A stretch of DNA of 64,000 nucleotides, from NCBI RefSeq assembly GCF_000425065.1, contig NZ_AULB01000007.1, forward strand, positions 1 through 64,000, given 5' to 3'. Position numbers and translations under genes: made by a program. Below are positions 32,490-42,500 of this stretch, one piece after another (position 1 is the stretch's first letter; each line of letters opens with the position of its first letter). This stretch comes from Actinomadura rifamycini DSM 43936 (lineage in GTDB: Bacteria > Actinomycetota > Actinomycetes > Streptosporangiales > Streptosporangiaceae). A model generated the notes under the pieces. That model was not told the DNA's origin. It searched no databases and saw only the letters and a program-made list of their open reading frames with translations.

Positions 32490-33959
32490 ATGGCGCTCGA
32501 TCTCACCCCGTCCGGCGGCGCCCCGCCGCGGCACCGCCTCCTGCTGGCCCTCGCCGTGATCATCCTGTTCTCGGAGATCGCGACCTTCGAAATCCTCATG
32601 GTCACCCCGGCGCTGCCGGAGATGGCCGCCCGCTTCGAGACCACCGGCATCGCCTGGGTCGTCGGCATCGTCACGCTCGCCGGGGCGACGATCATGCCGC
32701 TGGTCGGCCGCGCCGCCGACCGGTGGGGCAAGAAGCGCGTCATCGTGGTCCTCGGCGCCGCGTTCCTCGCGGGCAGCGTCCTGTGCGCGACGACGGACTC
32801 GTTCCCGCTGCTGCTCGCCGGACGCGCCGTGCAGGGCGCGATGGTCGGGATCGTGGGGCTGTCCTACGGCCTGGTCCGCGACATCATGCCGCGGAGCTTC
32901 GTCCCCGTGGCGCTCGGCATGGTGGTCACCGGCGTCGGCATGTCGGCCGTCGTCGGGCCGTTCGTCGCCGGCTTCCTCATCGACGGCTTCGGCTACCGGG
33001 GCGTCTTCTGGTTCATGGTCGCGTACATGGCGGTCCTGCTGCCGCTGTACGCGCTGCTGATCCCCGAGAGCCCGGTCCGCGCCGGCACCCGGATCGACTA
33101 CCTGGGATCGATCATGTTCGGCCCCGCCGTCGCGCTCGGCCTGGTCGGGCTGTCGCGCGGCTCCGCCGACGGCTGGACGTCCCCGGTGGCGCTCGGGGCG
33201 CTCGGCGGCGCGGCCGTCCTCGCCGCCGGGTTCGTCGTGCGGCTGCGGACGGCGGCGCACCCGCTGATCGAGCCCCGAATCCTGTTCGGCCCCCGCTTCG
33301 GCCCGACGCTGCTCGCCGTGGGCTGCGTGGCGTACATGATGAACGCGCACGCGCTGCTGTCGCCGACCATGCTGCGGACACCGGAGGGCGCGGCCGGGAC
33401 CGGCTACGGCGCGGGCCTCTCGGCGATCGAGTACGCGCTGTGGACGGCGCCGGTCGGCCTCATGTCGATGGCCGTGGGGCCCGTCGGCGGGTACCTCGCG
33501 AAGCGCGTCGGCGCCCGGCGGGTGCTGATCGCCGCGGGCGTCCTGTTCATCATGACGATGTTCGTGGGCGCGCAGCTCCCGAACGTGTACTGGCAGGTCG
33601 CGGCGAAGAGCCTGCTGGCCGGGGTCGCGGTGGGCTGCCTGCACTCGTCGAACGCCAACCTCGTCCAGGACGCGCTGCCGTCCTCCTACAGCGGGGTCGG
33701 CAACACGATCGGCGCCATGAACGCGCTCATGTTCGCCTCGGCCGGGAGCACGGTGACCGGCATCGTCATGGCGGACCACGTGGTCACGACCGGGCACGGC
33801 GTCGTGTACGCGCCGGAGGCCTTCACGCACGGCTTCCTCGCCGCCGCCGCGGTCGGCGCCGTCGGCCTCGCGATCGCGCTCGCCATGCGGCACGGCCGCG
33901 CGCCCGCCCGCGGCGGACTGGACGAGGCCGCGGACCGTCCGGCTCTCAAGACCGGCTGA
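32490..33959 (+). CDS. MFS drug exporter, DHA2-like
   Basis: A 489-residue proton-driven exporter of the major facilitator superfamily with about 14 predicted membrane helices. The loop 2-3 motif reads GRAADRWGKKR and motif C-like GMVVTGVGMSAVVGPFVAGF follows in helix 5. The ATG at 32490-32492 has AAGGA upstream. It probably belongs to the regulon of the adjacent TetR through the palindrome at 32317-32336. The substrate is unknown. A strong hairpin follows 13 bases after the stop. Confidence 0.9.
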   Translation: MALDLTPSGGAPPRHRLLLALAVIILFSEIATFEILMVTPALPEMAARFETTGIAWVVGIVTLAGATIMPLVGRAADRWGKKRVIVVLGAAFLAGSVLCATTDSFPLLLAGRAVQGAMVGIVGLSYGLVRDIMPRSFVPVALGMVVTGVGMSAVVGPFVAGFLIDGFGYRGVFWFMVAYMAVLLPLYALLIPESPVRAGTRIDYLGSIMFGPAVALGLVGLSRGSADGWTSPVALGALGGAAVLAAGFVVRLRTAAHPLIEPRILFGPRFGPTLLAVGCVAYMMNAHALLSPTMLRTPEGAAGTGYGAGLSAIEYALWTAPVGLMSMAVGPVGGYLAKRVGARRVLIAAGVLFIMTMFVGAQLPNVYWQVAAKSLLAGVAVGCLHSSNANLVQDALPSSYSGVGNTIGAMNALMFASAGSTVTGIVMADHVVTTGHGVVYAPEAFTHGFLAAAAVGAVGLAIALAMRHGRAPARGGLDEAADRPALKTG

Positions 33960-33972
33960 CCCGCGACGCGCC

Positions 33973-34003
33973 GGCGGGCCCGGGACGCCGTCCCGGGCCC
34001 GCC
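33973..34003 (+). terminator. Hairpin terminator after the MFS gene
   Basis: A perfect 15-bp stem (33973-33987 with 33989-34003) around a single unpaired base, directly after the MFS stop. There is no T-tract. Confidence 0.75.
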
Positions 34004-34149
34004 TCCGGTCGCGGCGCCGGATCACGCCGAACGGCATTGACGGACCGGGCCCGCGTTCTGCACCCGCGACCCGGCCCACGAGGCCGGGCTCCGGAACCGC
34101 GCGCCGCTCGGCGTCCGTCCACGACTGAGCCTGCGGCGCCCCGGCGCGA

Positions 34150-34421
34150 CCCACGGCGTTCGCGGCCTGTCCGGGCCCCGGCGGTCGGGCTCGCCGAGGG
34201 ACTGGGCCGGACGGAGCCGGGTACCGGCGCCCGGCCACGGTGGGAGCGGCTGAGGCTGTGGGAAGGCATTGCCCACGGCGTTCGCGGCCTGTCCGGGCCC
34301 CGGCGGTCGGGCTCGCCGACGGACGGAGCCGGGTACCGGCGCCCGGCCACGGTGGGGCGGCTGAGCCTGCGGCGCCCCGGCGCGGCCCACGGCGTTCGCG
34401 GCCTGTCCGGGGTGCGGTGGG
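34150..34421. repeat. Three imperfect copies of a ~118-bp intergenic repeat
   Basis: A block starting CCCACGGCGTTCGCGGCCTG occurs at 34150, 34272 and 34386. The first two copies are identical over 48 bases and the third diverges after about 30. A second shared block (GGACGGAGCCGGGTACCGG) follows the first two copies. No gene is convincing in 33960-34688. The rest of this stretch is GC-rich and featureless apart from the palindrome before the chitinase. Confidence 0.85.
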
Positions 34422-34602
34422 CGGGTTCGTTGACGGGTTGGCGATGGTTGCCGGTGGGTGGGCGGCGGTTCGGCAGGTTTCGCCAATGTTGTCCGGCGGG
34501 CGGGGGTGGTTCGGGCGGCTAGCTGCGGTGGTTGGGCGGGGGCGCGGCGAGTGCCGGAGTCGGGGGTTGTCGGGGGACGATGTCGAGGTTAACGTGCCAC
34601 CA

Positions 34603-34621
34603 ATTAGGAAACCTTCCTAAT
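34603..34621. promoter_or_regulatory. Palindrome ATTAGGAA-ACC-TTCCTAAT upstream of the chitinase
   Basis: A perfect 8-bp inverted repeat with a 3-base centre, 68 bases before the chitinase start and A/T-rich in a GC-rich region. It is a good candidate for the operator controlling the chitinase block. It is not the DasR consensus. Confidence 0.65.
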
Positions 34622-34688
34622 AGATCGCGATCGCTTCGGGGTTCGGGGGAACGTCCGTCAGCTCCCTATCCGCGCCTTGGAGTGTCTC

Positions 34689-36248
34689 TTGCGCACGCGT
34701 TCGTTCGTCGGCGCCCTCGCCGCGCTGCTGCTCGTCCTGCTGGTTCCGCCGCCCGCGCTGGCCGCCGCCGCCGCGCCGGCCGCGACGTTCGAGAAGACCG
34801 CCGACTGGGGATCGGGCTGGCAGGCCCGGTTCACCCTGACGAACGGGTCCGCCACCGCGATCGACGGGTGGCGGGTCGAGTTCGACCTGCCCGCCGGGAC
34901 GAGCGTCGGCTCGTTCTGGGACGCGTCGCTGACCAGGGACGGGAACCACCACACGTTCACCGACCGGGGCTGGAACGCGGCGATCCCGCCGGGCGGGACG
35001 GTGGCGTTCGGGTTCCTCGGGAGCGGGCCGGGCGCCCCCGAGAACTGCACGGTCAACGGGAGCCCGTGCACGGGCGGGCCCGGCGGCGGGCTCGGGGCGC
35101 CGGGGTCGCCGCAGGTCACCGGGCGCACCGACACCTCGCTGACGCTGTCGTGGACGGCGAGCGCCGGGGCGCCCGACGGGTACCGGGTGTACGCGGGGAC
35201 GGACGTGCGGGCGAGCGTGACCGGGACGTCCGCGACGGTCGGCGGGCTCGAGCCCTGCAGCACGCACACGTTCACCGTCAAGGCGTTCGGCGCCGCGGGC
35301 GAGTCGGCCGGGAGCGAGGTCACCGGGACGACGGCGGGGTGCGCGACCGGGCCGCTGCCGAAGCACTTCCTGACCGGCTACTGGCACAACTTCGAGAACC
35401 CCGCGCGGGAGCTGAAGCTGTCGGAGACGCCGGACGAGTACGACCTCGTGGCGGTCGCGTTCGGTGAGGCCACGGCGCGGGCCGGCGAGGTGGTCTTCGG
35501 GGTCGACCCGGGGCTGGCGCAGGCCGTCGGGGGGTACACGGACGCGCAGTTCAAGGCGGACGTCGCGGCGCTGCGGGCGCGGGGGACGAAGGTGATCCTG
35601 TCGGTCGGCGGCGAGAAGGGCACGGTGCGGGTCGACAGCGCGGCCGCGGCGGCGCTGTTCGCGGACTCGGTGTACGGCGTGATGACCGAGTACGGGTTCG
35701 ACGGCGTCGACATCGACCTGGAGAACGGGCTGAACGCGACGTACATGGCGCAGGCGCTGCGGGCGCTGCGCGCGAAGGCGGGCGCCGGCCTCATCATCAC
35801 GATGGCGCCGCAGACGATCGACATGCAGTCGACGGGCCGGTCGTACTTCCAGCTCGCGCTCGCCATCAAGGACATCCTGACCGTCGTCCACATGCAGTAC
35901 TACAACTCGGGCTCGATGCTGGGCTGCGACCAGGGCGTGTACGCGCAGGGGTCGGTGGACTTCATGACGGCGCTGGCCTGCATCCAGTTGGAGAACGGGC
36001 TGCGCGCGGACCAGGTGGCGCTCGGGCTGCCCGCCGGGCCGGGCGCGGCGGGCGGCGGGGTGGTCGCGCCGTCGGCGGTGACGGACGCGCTCGACTGCCT
36101 CGCCCGGGGCGCGAACTGCGGCTCGTTCCGGCCCGCGCGGACGTACCCGGACATCCGGGGCGCGATGACCTGGTCGATCAACTGGGACGTCACCAACGGC
36201 GGCGGGTTCGCCCGGACGGTCGGCGCCCACCTCGACACGCTGCCGTAG
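34689..36248 (+). CDS. Secreted GH18 chitinase with CBM2-like and FnIII domains
   Basis: A 519-residue secreted chitinase. The TTG start at 34689-34691 has GGAG 7 bases upstream and gives a signal peptide MRTRSFVGALAALLLVLLVP that ends near ALA. A CBM2-like carbohydrate-binding domain follows (WGSGWQARFTLTNGS to APENCTVNG), then a fibronectin type III domain (about 145-230), then a GH18 barrel starting LPKHFLTGYWHNF. The catalytic DxxDxDxE motif reads DGVDIDLE, with the Glu as acid/base, and TMAPQ and MTWSINWD are also present. It cuts chitin outside the cell. The next chitinase gene begins 10 bases after its stop. Confidence 0.94.
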   Translation: MRTRSFVGALAALLLVLLVPPPALAAAAAPAATFEKTADWGSGWQARFTLTNGSATAIDGWRVEFDLPAGTSVGSFWDASLTRDGNHHTFTDRGWNAAIPPGGTVAFGFLGSGPGAPENCTVNGSPCTGGPGGGLGAPGSPQVTGRTDTSLTLSWTASAGAPDGYRVYAGTDVRASVTGTSATVGGLEPCSTHTFTVKAFGAAGESAGSEVTGTTAGCATGPLPKHFLTGYWHNFENPARELKLSETPDEYDLVAVAFGEATARAGEVVFGVDPGLAQAVGGYTDAQFKADVAALRARGTKVILSVGGEKGTVRVDSAAAAALFADSVYGVMTEYGFDGVDIDLENGLNATYMAQALRALRAKAGAGLIITMAPQTIDMQSTGRSYFQLALAIKDILTVVHMQYYNSGSMLGCDQGVYAQGSVDFMTALACIQLENGLRADQVALGLPAGPGAAGGGVVAPSAVTDALDCLARGANCGSFRPARTYPDIRGAMTWSINWDVTNGGGFARTVGAHLDTLP

Positions 36249-36257
36249 GGGGACGTC

Positions 36258-38009
36258 GTGCGGAGCATTCTCTTCGCGGCCGTACTGGTCGCGGGCCTGC
36301 TGGTCGCGGCGCCGCCGGCGCGCGCGGCGAACGCCCTGGCGAACGGCGGGTTCGAGCAGGGGCTGGCCGGCTGGACGTGCTCGGGCGGCGCGGCGGCCGC
36401 CGGTGCGGCGCGGACGGGCGCGGCCGCGCTGGCTGGCGGCGTGACGGCGGGCGACAACGGGCGGTGCGCGCAGAAGGTGCGGGTGCTGCCGGACACGGCG
36501 TACACGCTGTCGGCGTGGGTGCGCGGCGACTACGTGCATCTGGGCGTTGCCGGCGGCCCGTACACGTGGACGCCCTCCGCGGCCGAGTACACGAAGCTGT
36601 CGGTCTCGTTCACGACCGGGCCCGGGCAGACGGAGGCCGAGGTCTACCTGCACGGCTGGTACGGGGCCGGGGCCTACCGCGCGGACGACGTCGAGCTGGA
36701 CGGTCCGGGCGGCCCGCTCCCGGGCGTCCCGGCCGCGCCGGGCGCGCCGCGGGTCGGCGCCGTCACCGCCGGCTCGATCGCGCTGGCCTGGAACGCCGTC
36801 GACGGCGCCGCCGGCTACCGCGTGTACGAGGGGGCGGACCTGCGGGCGAGCGCGACCGGGACGTCCGCGACGCTCACCGGCCTGGACGCCTGCAGCACCC
36901 ACACGTACGCGGTGGTCGCGTACAACGACGCGGGCGAGTCGGCGCGGTCGGCGACCGCGACCGGGACGACGGAGGGATGCGCGGACGTGGGCCTGCCGAA
37001 GCACGCGCTCATCGGGTACCTGCACGCGAGCTTCGCGAACGGGTCCGGCTACGTGCGGATGGCGGACGTCCCGGACGCGTGGGACGTCGTGAACCTCGCG
37101 TTCGGGGAGCCGACGACGCCGACGTCCGGCGACATCCGGTTCGAGCGGTGCCCGGCGGGCGAGTGCCCGAACGTGGAGAGCGAGGAGGAGTTCGCGGCGG
37201 CGGTCCGGGCGAAGCAGGCGCGGGGGACGAAGGTTCTGCTGTCGATCGGCGGCCAGAACGGGTAGGTGCAGCTCACGACGGCGGCCGCGCGGGACGCGTT
37301 CGTCCGGTCGGTGTCGGCGATCATCGACCGGTACGGGCTGGACGGCCTCGACATCGACTTCGAGGGGCACTCGCTCTACCTCGACCGGGGCGACGCCGAC
37401 TTCCGGAACCCGACGACGCCGGTGGTCGTCAACCTCGTCTCCGCGCTGGAGGAGCTGACGGCGAGGTACGGCGACGGCTTCGTCCTGACGATGGCGCCGG
37501 AGACGTTCTTCGTCCAGGTCGGGCACCAGTTCTACGGCGGGACGAGTTCCGGCGACAACCGGACGGGCGCGTACCTGCCGGTGATCCACGCGCTGCGCGA
37601 CGAGCTGACGGTCCTGCACGTCCAGGACTACAACTCGGGGCCCGTGATGGGGCTCGACGGTCAGTACCACTCCATGGGCGGCGCCGACTTCCACATCGCG
37701 ATGACCGACATGCTCAAGGCCGGCTTCCCCGTCGCGAACACCGGGCGCACGTTCCCGGGGCTGCGGCCCGAGCAGATCGCGTTCGGGGTGCCCGCCGCCG
37801 TCAGCGCGGGGAACGGGCACACCCCGCCCGCGCAGGTGCAGCAGGCGCTGACCTGCCTGGTCAAGGGGCAGCAGTGCGGTTCGTACGAGCTGCGCGGCGG
37901 GCCGTCCCCGGCGCTGCGCGGCCTCATGACGTGGTCCATCAACTGGGACCGCTACTACGGCTGGGAGTTCATGAACGCCCACGAGCCCTTCCTGGACTCG
38001 CTCCCGTAG
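36258..38009 (+). pseudogene. GH18 chitinase interrupted by an in-frame amber codon
   Basis: One chitinase reading frame broken only by TAG at 37263-37265. The first part (GTG start, GGGGG upstream) encodes a signal peptide, a carbohydrate-binding-like module, an FnIII domain and the start of a GH18 barrel up to VLLSIGGQNG. After the stop the same frame continues with VQLTTAAARDAFVRSVS, then the catalytic DGLDIDFE, APETFFVQ and MTWSINWD to a normal end. Homologues have Gln at this place (GQVQLTT), so a CAG-to-TAG change explains it. No frameshift or further damage is seen, suggesting a recent mutation, readthrough or a sequencing error. As read, the first part lacks the active site and the second lacks a signal peptide. 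Confidence 0.9.
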
Positions 38010-38037
38010 GCCGTCCACCGATCCCGGAAGGAGATCC

Positions 38038-38913
38038 ATGCGATCCCCCCGCTCGAAGGCCGCGCTCGCGGCCGTCACCCTGCCGGCCGCGTCGGTCGCG
38101 GTCGTGCTCGCGTCGGCGGCGCCGGCGAGCGCGCACGGCACGATGTCGGACCCGCCGAGCCGCGTGTACGTCTGCAAGAACGAGGGGCCGGAGACCCCCG
38201 ACTCGGACGCCTGCAAGGCGGCGGTCGCGGCGAGCGGCACGCAGGCGTTCTACGACTGGAACGAGGTGTCGCTGCTCACCGTGGACGGGCGGCACCGCGA
38301 GATGATCCCGGACGGGCAGCTGTGCAGCGCCGGGCGCGCGAAGTACCGGGGCCTCGACCTGCAGCGCGCCGACTGGCCCGCGACGCGCGTGGCGCCCGGC
38401 CCGTTCGAGGTCACCTACCACGCGACCGCGCCGCACCGGGGCAGCCGCTTCGAGTTCTACATCACCCGGGACGGCTGGGACCCGACGCAGCCGCTGCGCT
38501 GGACCGACCTGGTGCACCTGCGGACGTTCGACGACGTCGACCCGACCACCTACACGAAGTGGACGCTGGACCTGCCGCAGCGGACGGGCCGGCACCTCGT
38601 CTACTCGATCTGGCAGCGGATGGAGTACAGCGACGAGGCGTTCTACACCTGCTCCGACGTGGACTTCGGCGGGTCCACCACCCCGACCGACCCGCCCACC
38701 GATCCCCCGACCGACCCGCCGACCGACCCGCCCACGGACCCGCCGACCGACCCGCCGACCGACCCGCCGTCCGGCACGTGGGCCGCCGGAACGTCCTACG
38801 CCACGGGCGACACCGTCGTCTACGGGGGCACGGCGTACGAGTGCCTCCAGCCGCACACCGCCATCGCCGGGTGGGAACCGGACGCGACGCCCGCGCTGTG
38901 GCGGGCCGCCTGA
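38038..38913 (+). CDS. Secreted AA10 lytic polysaccharide monooxygenase with CBM5/12-like module
   Basis: A 291-residue chitin-active copper oxidase. The signal peptide ends in ASA, leaving His as the first residue of the mature protein (HGTMSDPPSRVYVC), as the histidine brace requires. A second brace His is in VTYHATAPHRGSRFEFYITR. A linker of seven to eight TDPP repeats follows, then a short CBM5/12-like domain (TWAAGTSYATGDTVVYGGTA to WEPDATPALW). A very good AAGGAG site precedes the ATG. It is 28 bases after the chitinases and would open crystalline chitin for them. Confidence 0.95.
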   Translation: MRSPRSKAALAAVTLPAASVAVVLASAAPASAHGTMSDPPSRVYVCKNEGPETPDSDACKAAVAASGTQAFYDWNEVSLLTVDGRHREMIPDGQLCSAGRAKYRGLDLQRADWPATRVAPGPFEVTYHATAPHRGSRFEFYITRDGWDPTQPLRWTDLVHLRTFDDVDPTTYTKWTLDLPQRTGRHLVYSIWQRMEYSDEAFYTCSDVDFGGSTTPTDPPTDPPTDPPTDPPTDPPTDPPTDPPSGTWAAGTSYATGDTVVYGGTAYECLQPHTAIAGWEPDATPALWRAA

Positions 38914-38929
38914 CGCCGGGACCGACGCG

Positions 38930-39517
38930 ATGAAGTACGCCGCGCTCGCGCTGCTCGCGGCCTGCGGCCTGCTGCTGTTCGCGCGCTGCGGGGCCGGCGG
39001 CCCGCCCGCCGGCCCCGCCGCCGCGACCCGCGGCGGCGCGGGCTTCAACTCGACCGACGTGATGTTCCTGCAGATGATGGTGCCGCACCAGGGGCAGGCG
39101 GTGAAGCTGGCGGCGCTCGCCCGCGAGCGTCCCGTCCGGCCCGAGGTGCGGACGCTCGCCGCGGCGATCGAGACGACGCAGCGCGCCGAGGCCGGCCGGA
39201 TCGTGGCGCGGCTGCGCGGGTGGGAGCGGCCGCTGCGGGCGCCCGCCGACGCGCACCACGCGCACGGCGGCGTCGTCCCGGAGACGACCGACGCCGAGCT
39301 CGCGGCGCTGGAGCGGCTCCCGGCCGCCCGGTTCGAACGGGCGTTCCTCAACCTGCTGATCGCCCACCAGGACGACGCCGTCCAGCTCGCCCGCATGGAG
39401 CTGCACCGCGGCCGGGACCCGTGGACGCGGGAGCTGGCCGGGAGGGTGGAGCGGTCGCGGTCGGCGCAGATCGACCGGATGCTCGTCCTGGTCGGCCACC
39501 CGGTCAGGAGCGGGTGA
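38930..39517 (+). CDS. DUF305 family protein with signal/lipoprotein-like N terminus
   Basis: A 195-residue protein whose N terminus is a hydrophobic segment ending in LFARCGAGG, a possible but imperfect lipobox. The mature part is a four-helix DUF305 domain with the repeated marks DVMFLQMMVPHQGQAVKLA and FLNLLIAHQDDAVQLARM; their His residues suggest metal binding. The function of DUF305 is unknown. The gene follows the LPMO by 16 bases, so it may be co-transcribed with it. Its 3' end overlaps the convergent dnaE gene by 14 bases. Confidence 0.88.
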   Translation: MKYAALALLAACGLLLFARCGAGGPPAGPAAATRGGAGFNSTDVMFLQMMVPHQGQAVKLAALARERPVRPEVRTLAAAIETTQRAEAGRIVARLRGWERPLRAPADAHHAHGGVVPETTDAELAALERLPAARFERAFLNLLIAHQDDAVQLARMELHRGRDPWTRELAGRVERSRSAQIDRMLVLVGHPVRSG

Positions 39518-42500
39518 CCGAGCCGGGGCCGAGCAGCGATTTCACGTCGCCGAACAGGGCCGCGTCCGGGGCGACCCGGAAGGGGGCGAGGTCGAACAGG
39601 ACGCTCGCCGGGCCGCCGCGCCGGAGCAGCAGGTGCACCGGCGCGGCGCCCGGATGCGCGAGGAGGATCCGCTTCAGGTCGCCGACGAGCCGCGGCGTCA
39701 CCCGCGCCTCCGCCACCGTGATGACGACGGGGGGTTCGGCGTCGCCGGGTCCGGTCACGTCCAGGACGGTCACCTCCTCGGCGTACACGCTGACCGTGTC
39801 GTCCCGCAGGTTGATCCTTCCCCGCACGGACACGACGCGATCCTCGGCGAGGGCGTCCCCGTACAGCATGTAGCTCTTCGGGAAGACCAGGCATTCGACG
39901 GACGCGTCGTGGTCCTCCAGCGCGACGATCGCCCACGGGCTGCCCTGCTTGGTGACCTTGCGCTGGAGGCCGGAGACGATGCCGCTGAGCCGGACGCGCC
40001 CGTCCGCCCGGCCGGACGCGAGCAGTTCGGCGATCGTCCGGTCGCGGTGCCGTTCGAGGATCGGCTCGGTGCCGTCCAGGGGGTGGCTCGACACGTACAG
40101 GCCGAGCATCTCCCGCTCGTGGGCGAGGAGCGTCGCCCGGTCCCACTCGCCGTCGGGGATCGGGACGGTGAGGGCGGCGTCCCCCGCGCCGGGCCCGGCG
40201 GCCGCGCCGAACAGGGCGTCCTGGCCGTGCGCCTCGTGCCGCTTGACGTCCACGACGGCGTCGGCGGCCTGCTCGTGGACCGCGACGAGGCCCTTGCGGG
40301 GGTGGCCGAGGCCGTCGAACGCGCCCGCCTTCGCGAGCGACTCCAGCACCCGCTTGTTGCAGACCTGCGCGGGCACCTTGGCGAGGAAGTCGTCGAACGA
40401 GGTGTACGCGCCCTTCTCCGCGCGCGTCCGGACGATCGCGTCGACGACGCCCGCGCCGACGTTGCGGACGGCCCCGAGGCCGAACCGGACGTCGTCCCCG
40501 ACGGCGGCGAAGTCGAGGACGCTCTCGTTGACGTCGGGCGGCAGGACGCGGATGCCGAGGCGGCGGCAGTCGGACAGGTAGACGCCCGTCTTGTCCTTGT
40601 CGTCGCCGACCGAGCTGAGCAGGGCGGCCATGTACTCGGCGGGGAAGTTCGCCTTGAGGTAGGCGGTCCAGTAGGAGACGAGCCCGTACCCGGCGGTGTG
40701 CGACTTGTTGAAGCCGTAGCCGCTGAACGGGACGAGGACGTCCCACACCGCCCTGACCGCCTCGGCGGAGTAGCCGCGTTCCCGCATGCCGGACGAGAAC
40801 CGCTCCCACTCGGCGTCCAGGACTTCTTTCTTCTTCTTGCCCATGGCGCGGCGCAGCATGTCGGCGGCGCCGAGCGAGTACCCGGCGAGCTGCTGCGCGA
40901 TGGCCATCACCTGCTCCTGGAAGACGACCAGGTGGTAGGTGTCGCCGAGGATCGGTTCGAGCGCCTCCTCCAGTTCCGGGTGGATCGGCTCGACCTTCTG
41001 GCGGCCCGTCTTGCGGAGCGCGTAGTTGGTGTGGGCGTCCATCTCCATCGGGCCGGGCCTGTAGAGGGCGTTGACGGCGGCGATGTCGGTGAACGTCGTC
41101 GGCCGCATCATCCGCAGCAGGACGCGCATGCCGCCGCTGTCGAGCTGGAAGACGCCGAGGGTGTCGCCGCGGGCGAGCAGCGCGTAGGTCTTCGGGTCGT
41201 CGAGGGGCGCGGTGCGGACGTCGACGTCCAGGCCCCGGTTCGCCTTCACGCCCGCGACGGCGTCGTGGATGACGGTGAGGTTGCGCAGGCCGAGGAAGTC
41301 CATCTTGAGCAGGCCCATGTCCTCGGCCTGCGTGAACGGGAAGCCGGTGACGACCGGGCCTGCGGCCTTCGGGCGGACGAGCGGCAGCACGTCGAGCAGC
41401 GGCTCGGACGACAGGATCACCCCGGCGGCGTGCACGCCGGTGCCGCGGGTGAGGCCCTCGACGCCGACGGCCGTGTCGATGACGCGCTTGACGTCCGGTT
41501 CGTCCGCGTACATCCGGCGCAGTTCGGCGGCCTCGCCGTGCCGCCGGTGGGACGCGTCGTGGATGGCGGCGAGCGGGATCTCCTTGCCGCCCTCGGCGGC
41601 CGGGAACGCCTTGGTGATGCGGTCGCCGAGCGCGTACGGGTAGCCGAGGACGCGGCAGGCGTCCTTCACCGCCGCCTTCGCCTTGATGGTGCCGAACGTG
41701 ACGATCTGGCACACCCGGTCGTCGCCGTACGTGCGGGTGACGTAGTCGATCATCTCCTCGCGGCGGCGGTCGTCGAAGTCGAGGTCGACGTCCGGCATCG
41801 TGATCCGCTCGGGGTTGAGGAACCGCTCGAAGATGAGCCGGTGCTCGATCGGGTCCAGCTCGGTGATGCCGACGCAGTACGCGACCATCGAGCCGGTCGC
41901 CGAGCCGCGGCCGGGGCCGAGGCCGATGCCGTTCTCGCGGGCGTACCGGCAGATGTCGGCGACGACGAGGAAGTACCCGGGGAACCCCATGTCGGTGATG
42001 ACGGACAGCTCGTAGTCGATGCGGTCGAGGACGTCCCGCGGCGGGTCGTCGCCGAAGCGGCGGCGGGCGCCCCGGAGCGTCTCGGCGCGCAGCCAGGACG
42101 CCTCGGTCTCGCCGTCGGGGACGGGGAAGCGCGGCATCAGGTCGCGGTGCGCGAACACCGCGCCGTAGTCGCCGACGCGTTCCGCGACGCGGAGCGTGTT
42201 GTCGCAGGCCCCGGGCACTTCGGCGTCCCACATCGCGCGCATCTCGGCGGCGGGCTTGATGAAGTAGCCGCTGCCGCCGAACCGGAAGCGGTTCTCGTCG
42301 GCGAGCCGCTTGCCGGTGCCGATGCACAGCAGCGCGTCGTGCGCCTCGGCCTGGTCCTCGGTGACGTAGTGGGAGTCGTTCGTGGCGAGGGGCGGCAGGT
42401 CCAGCTCGCGGCCGAGCCGGATCAGGTCCTCGCGGACGCGGCGTTCGATCGGCAGGCCGTGGTCCATCAGTTCGAGGAAGTAGTTCCCGGGGCCGAACAC

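Noticed and set aside
20316..37265. The unusual tRNA as suppressor of the chitinase amber codon
   Set aside because: The anticodon UAA pairs with UUA, not with UAG; suppression of amber would need CUA.
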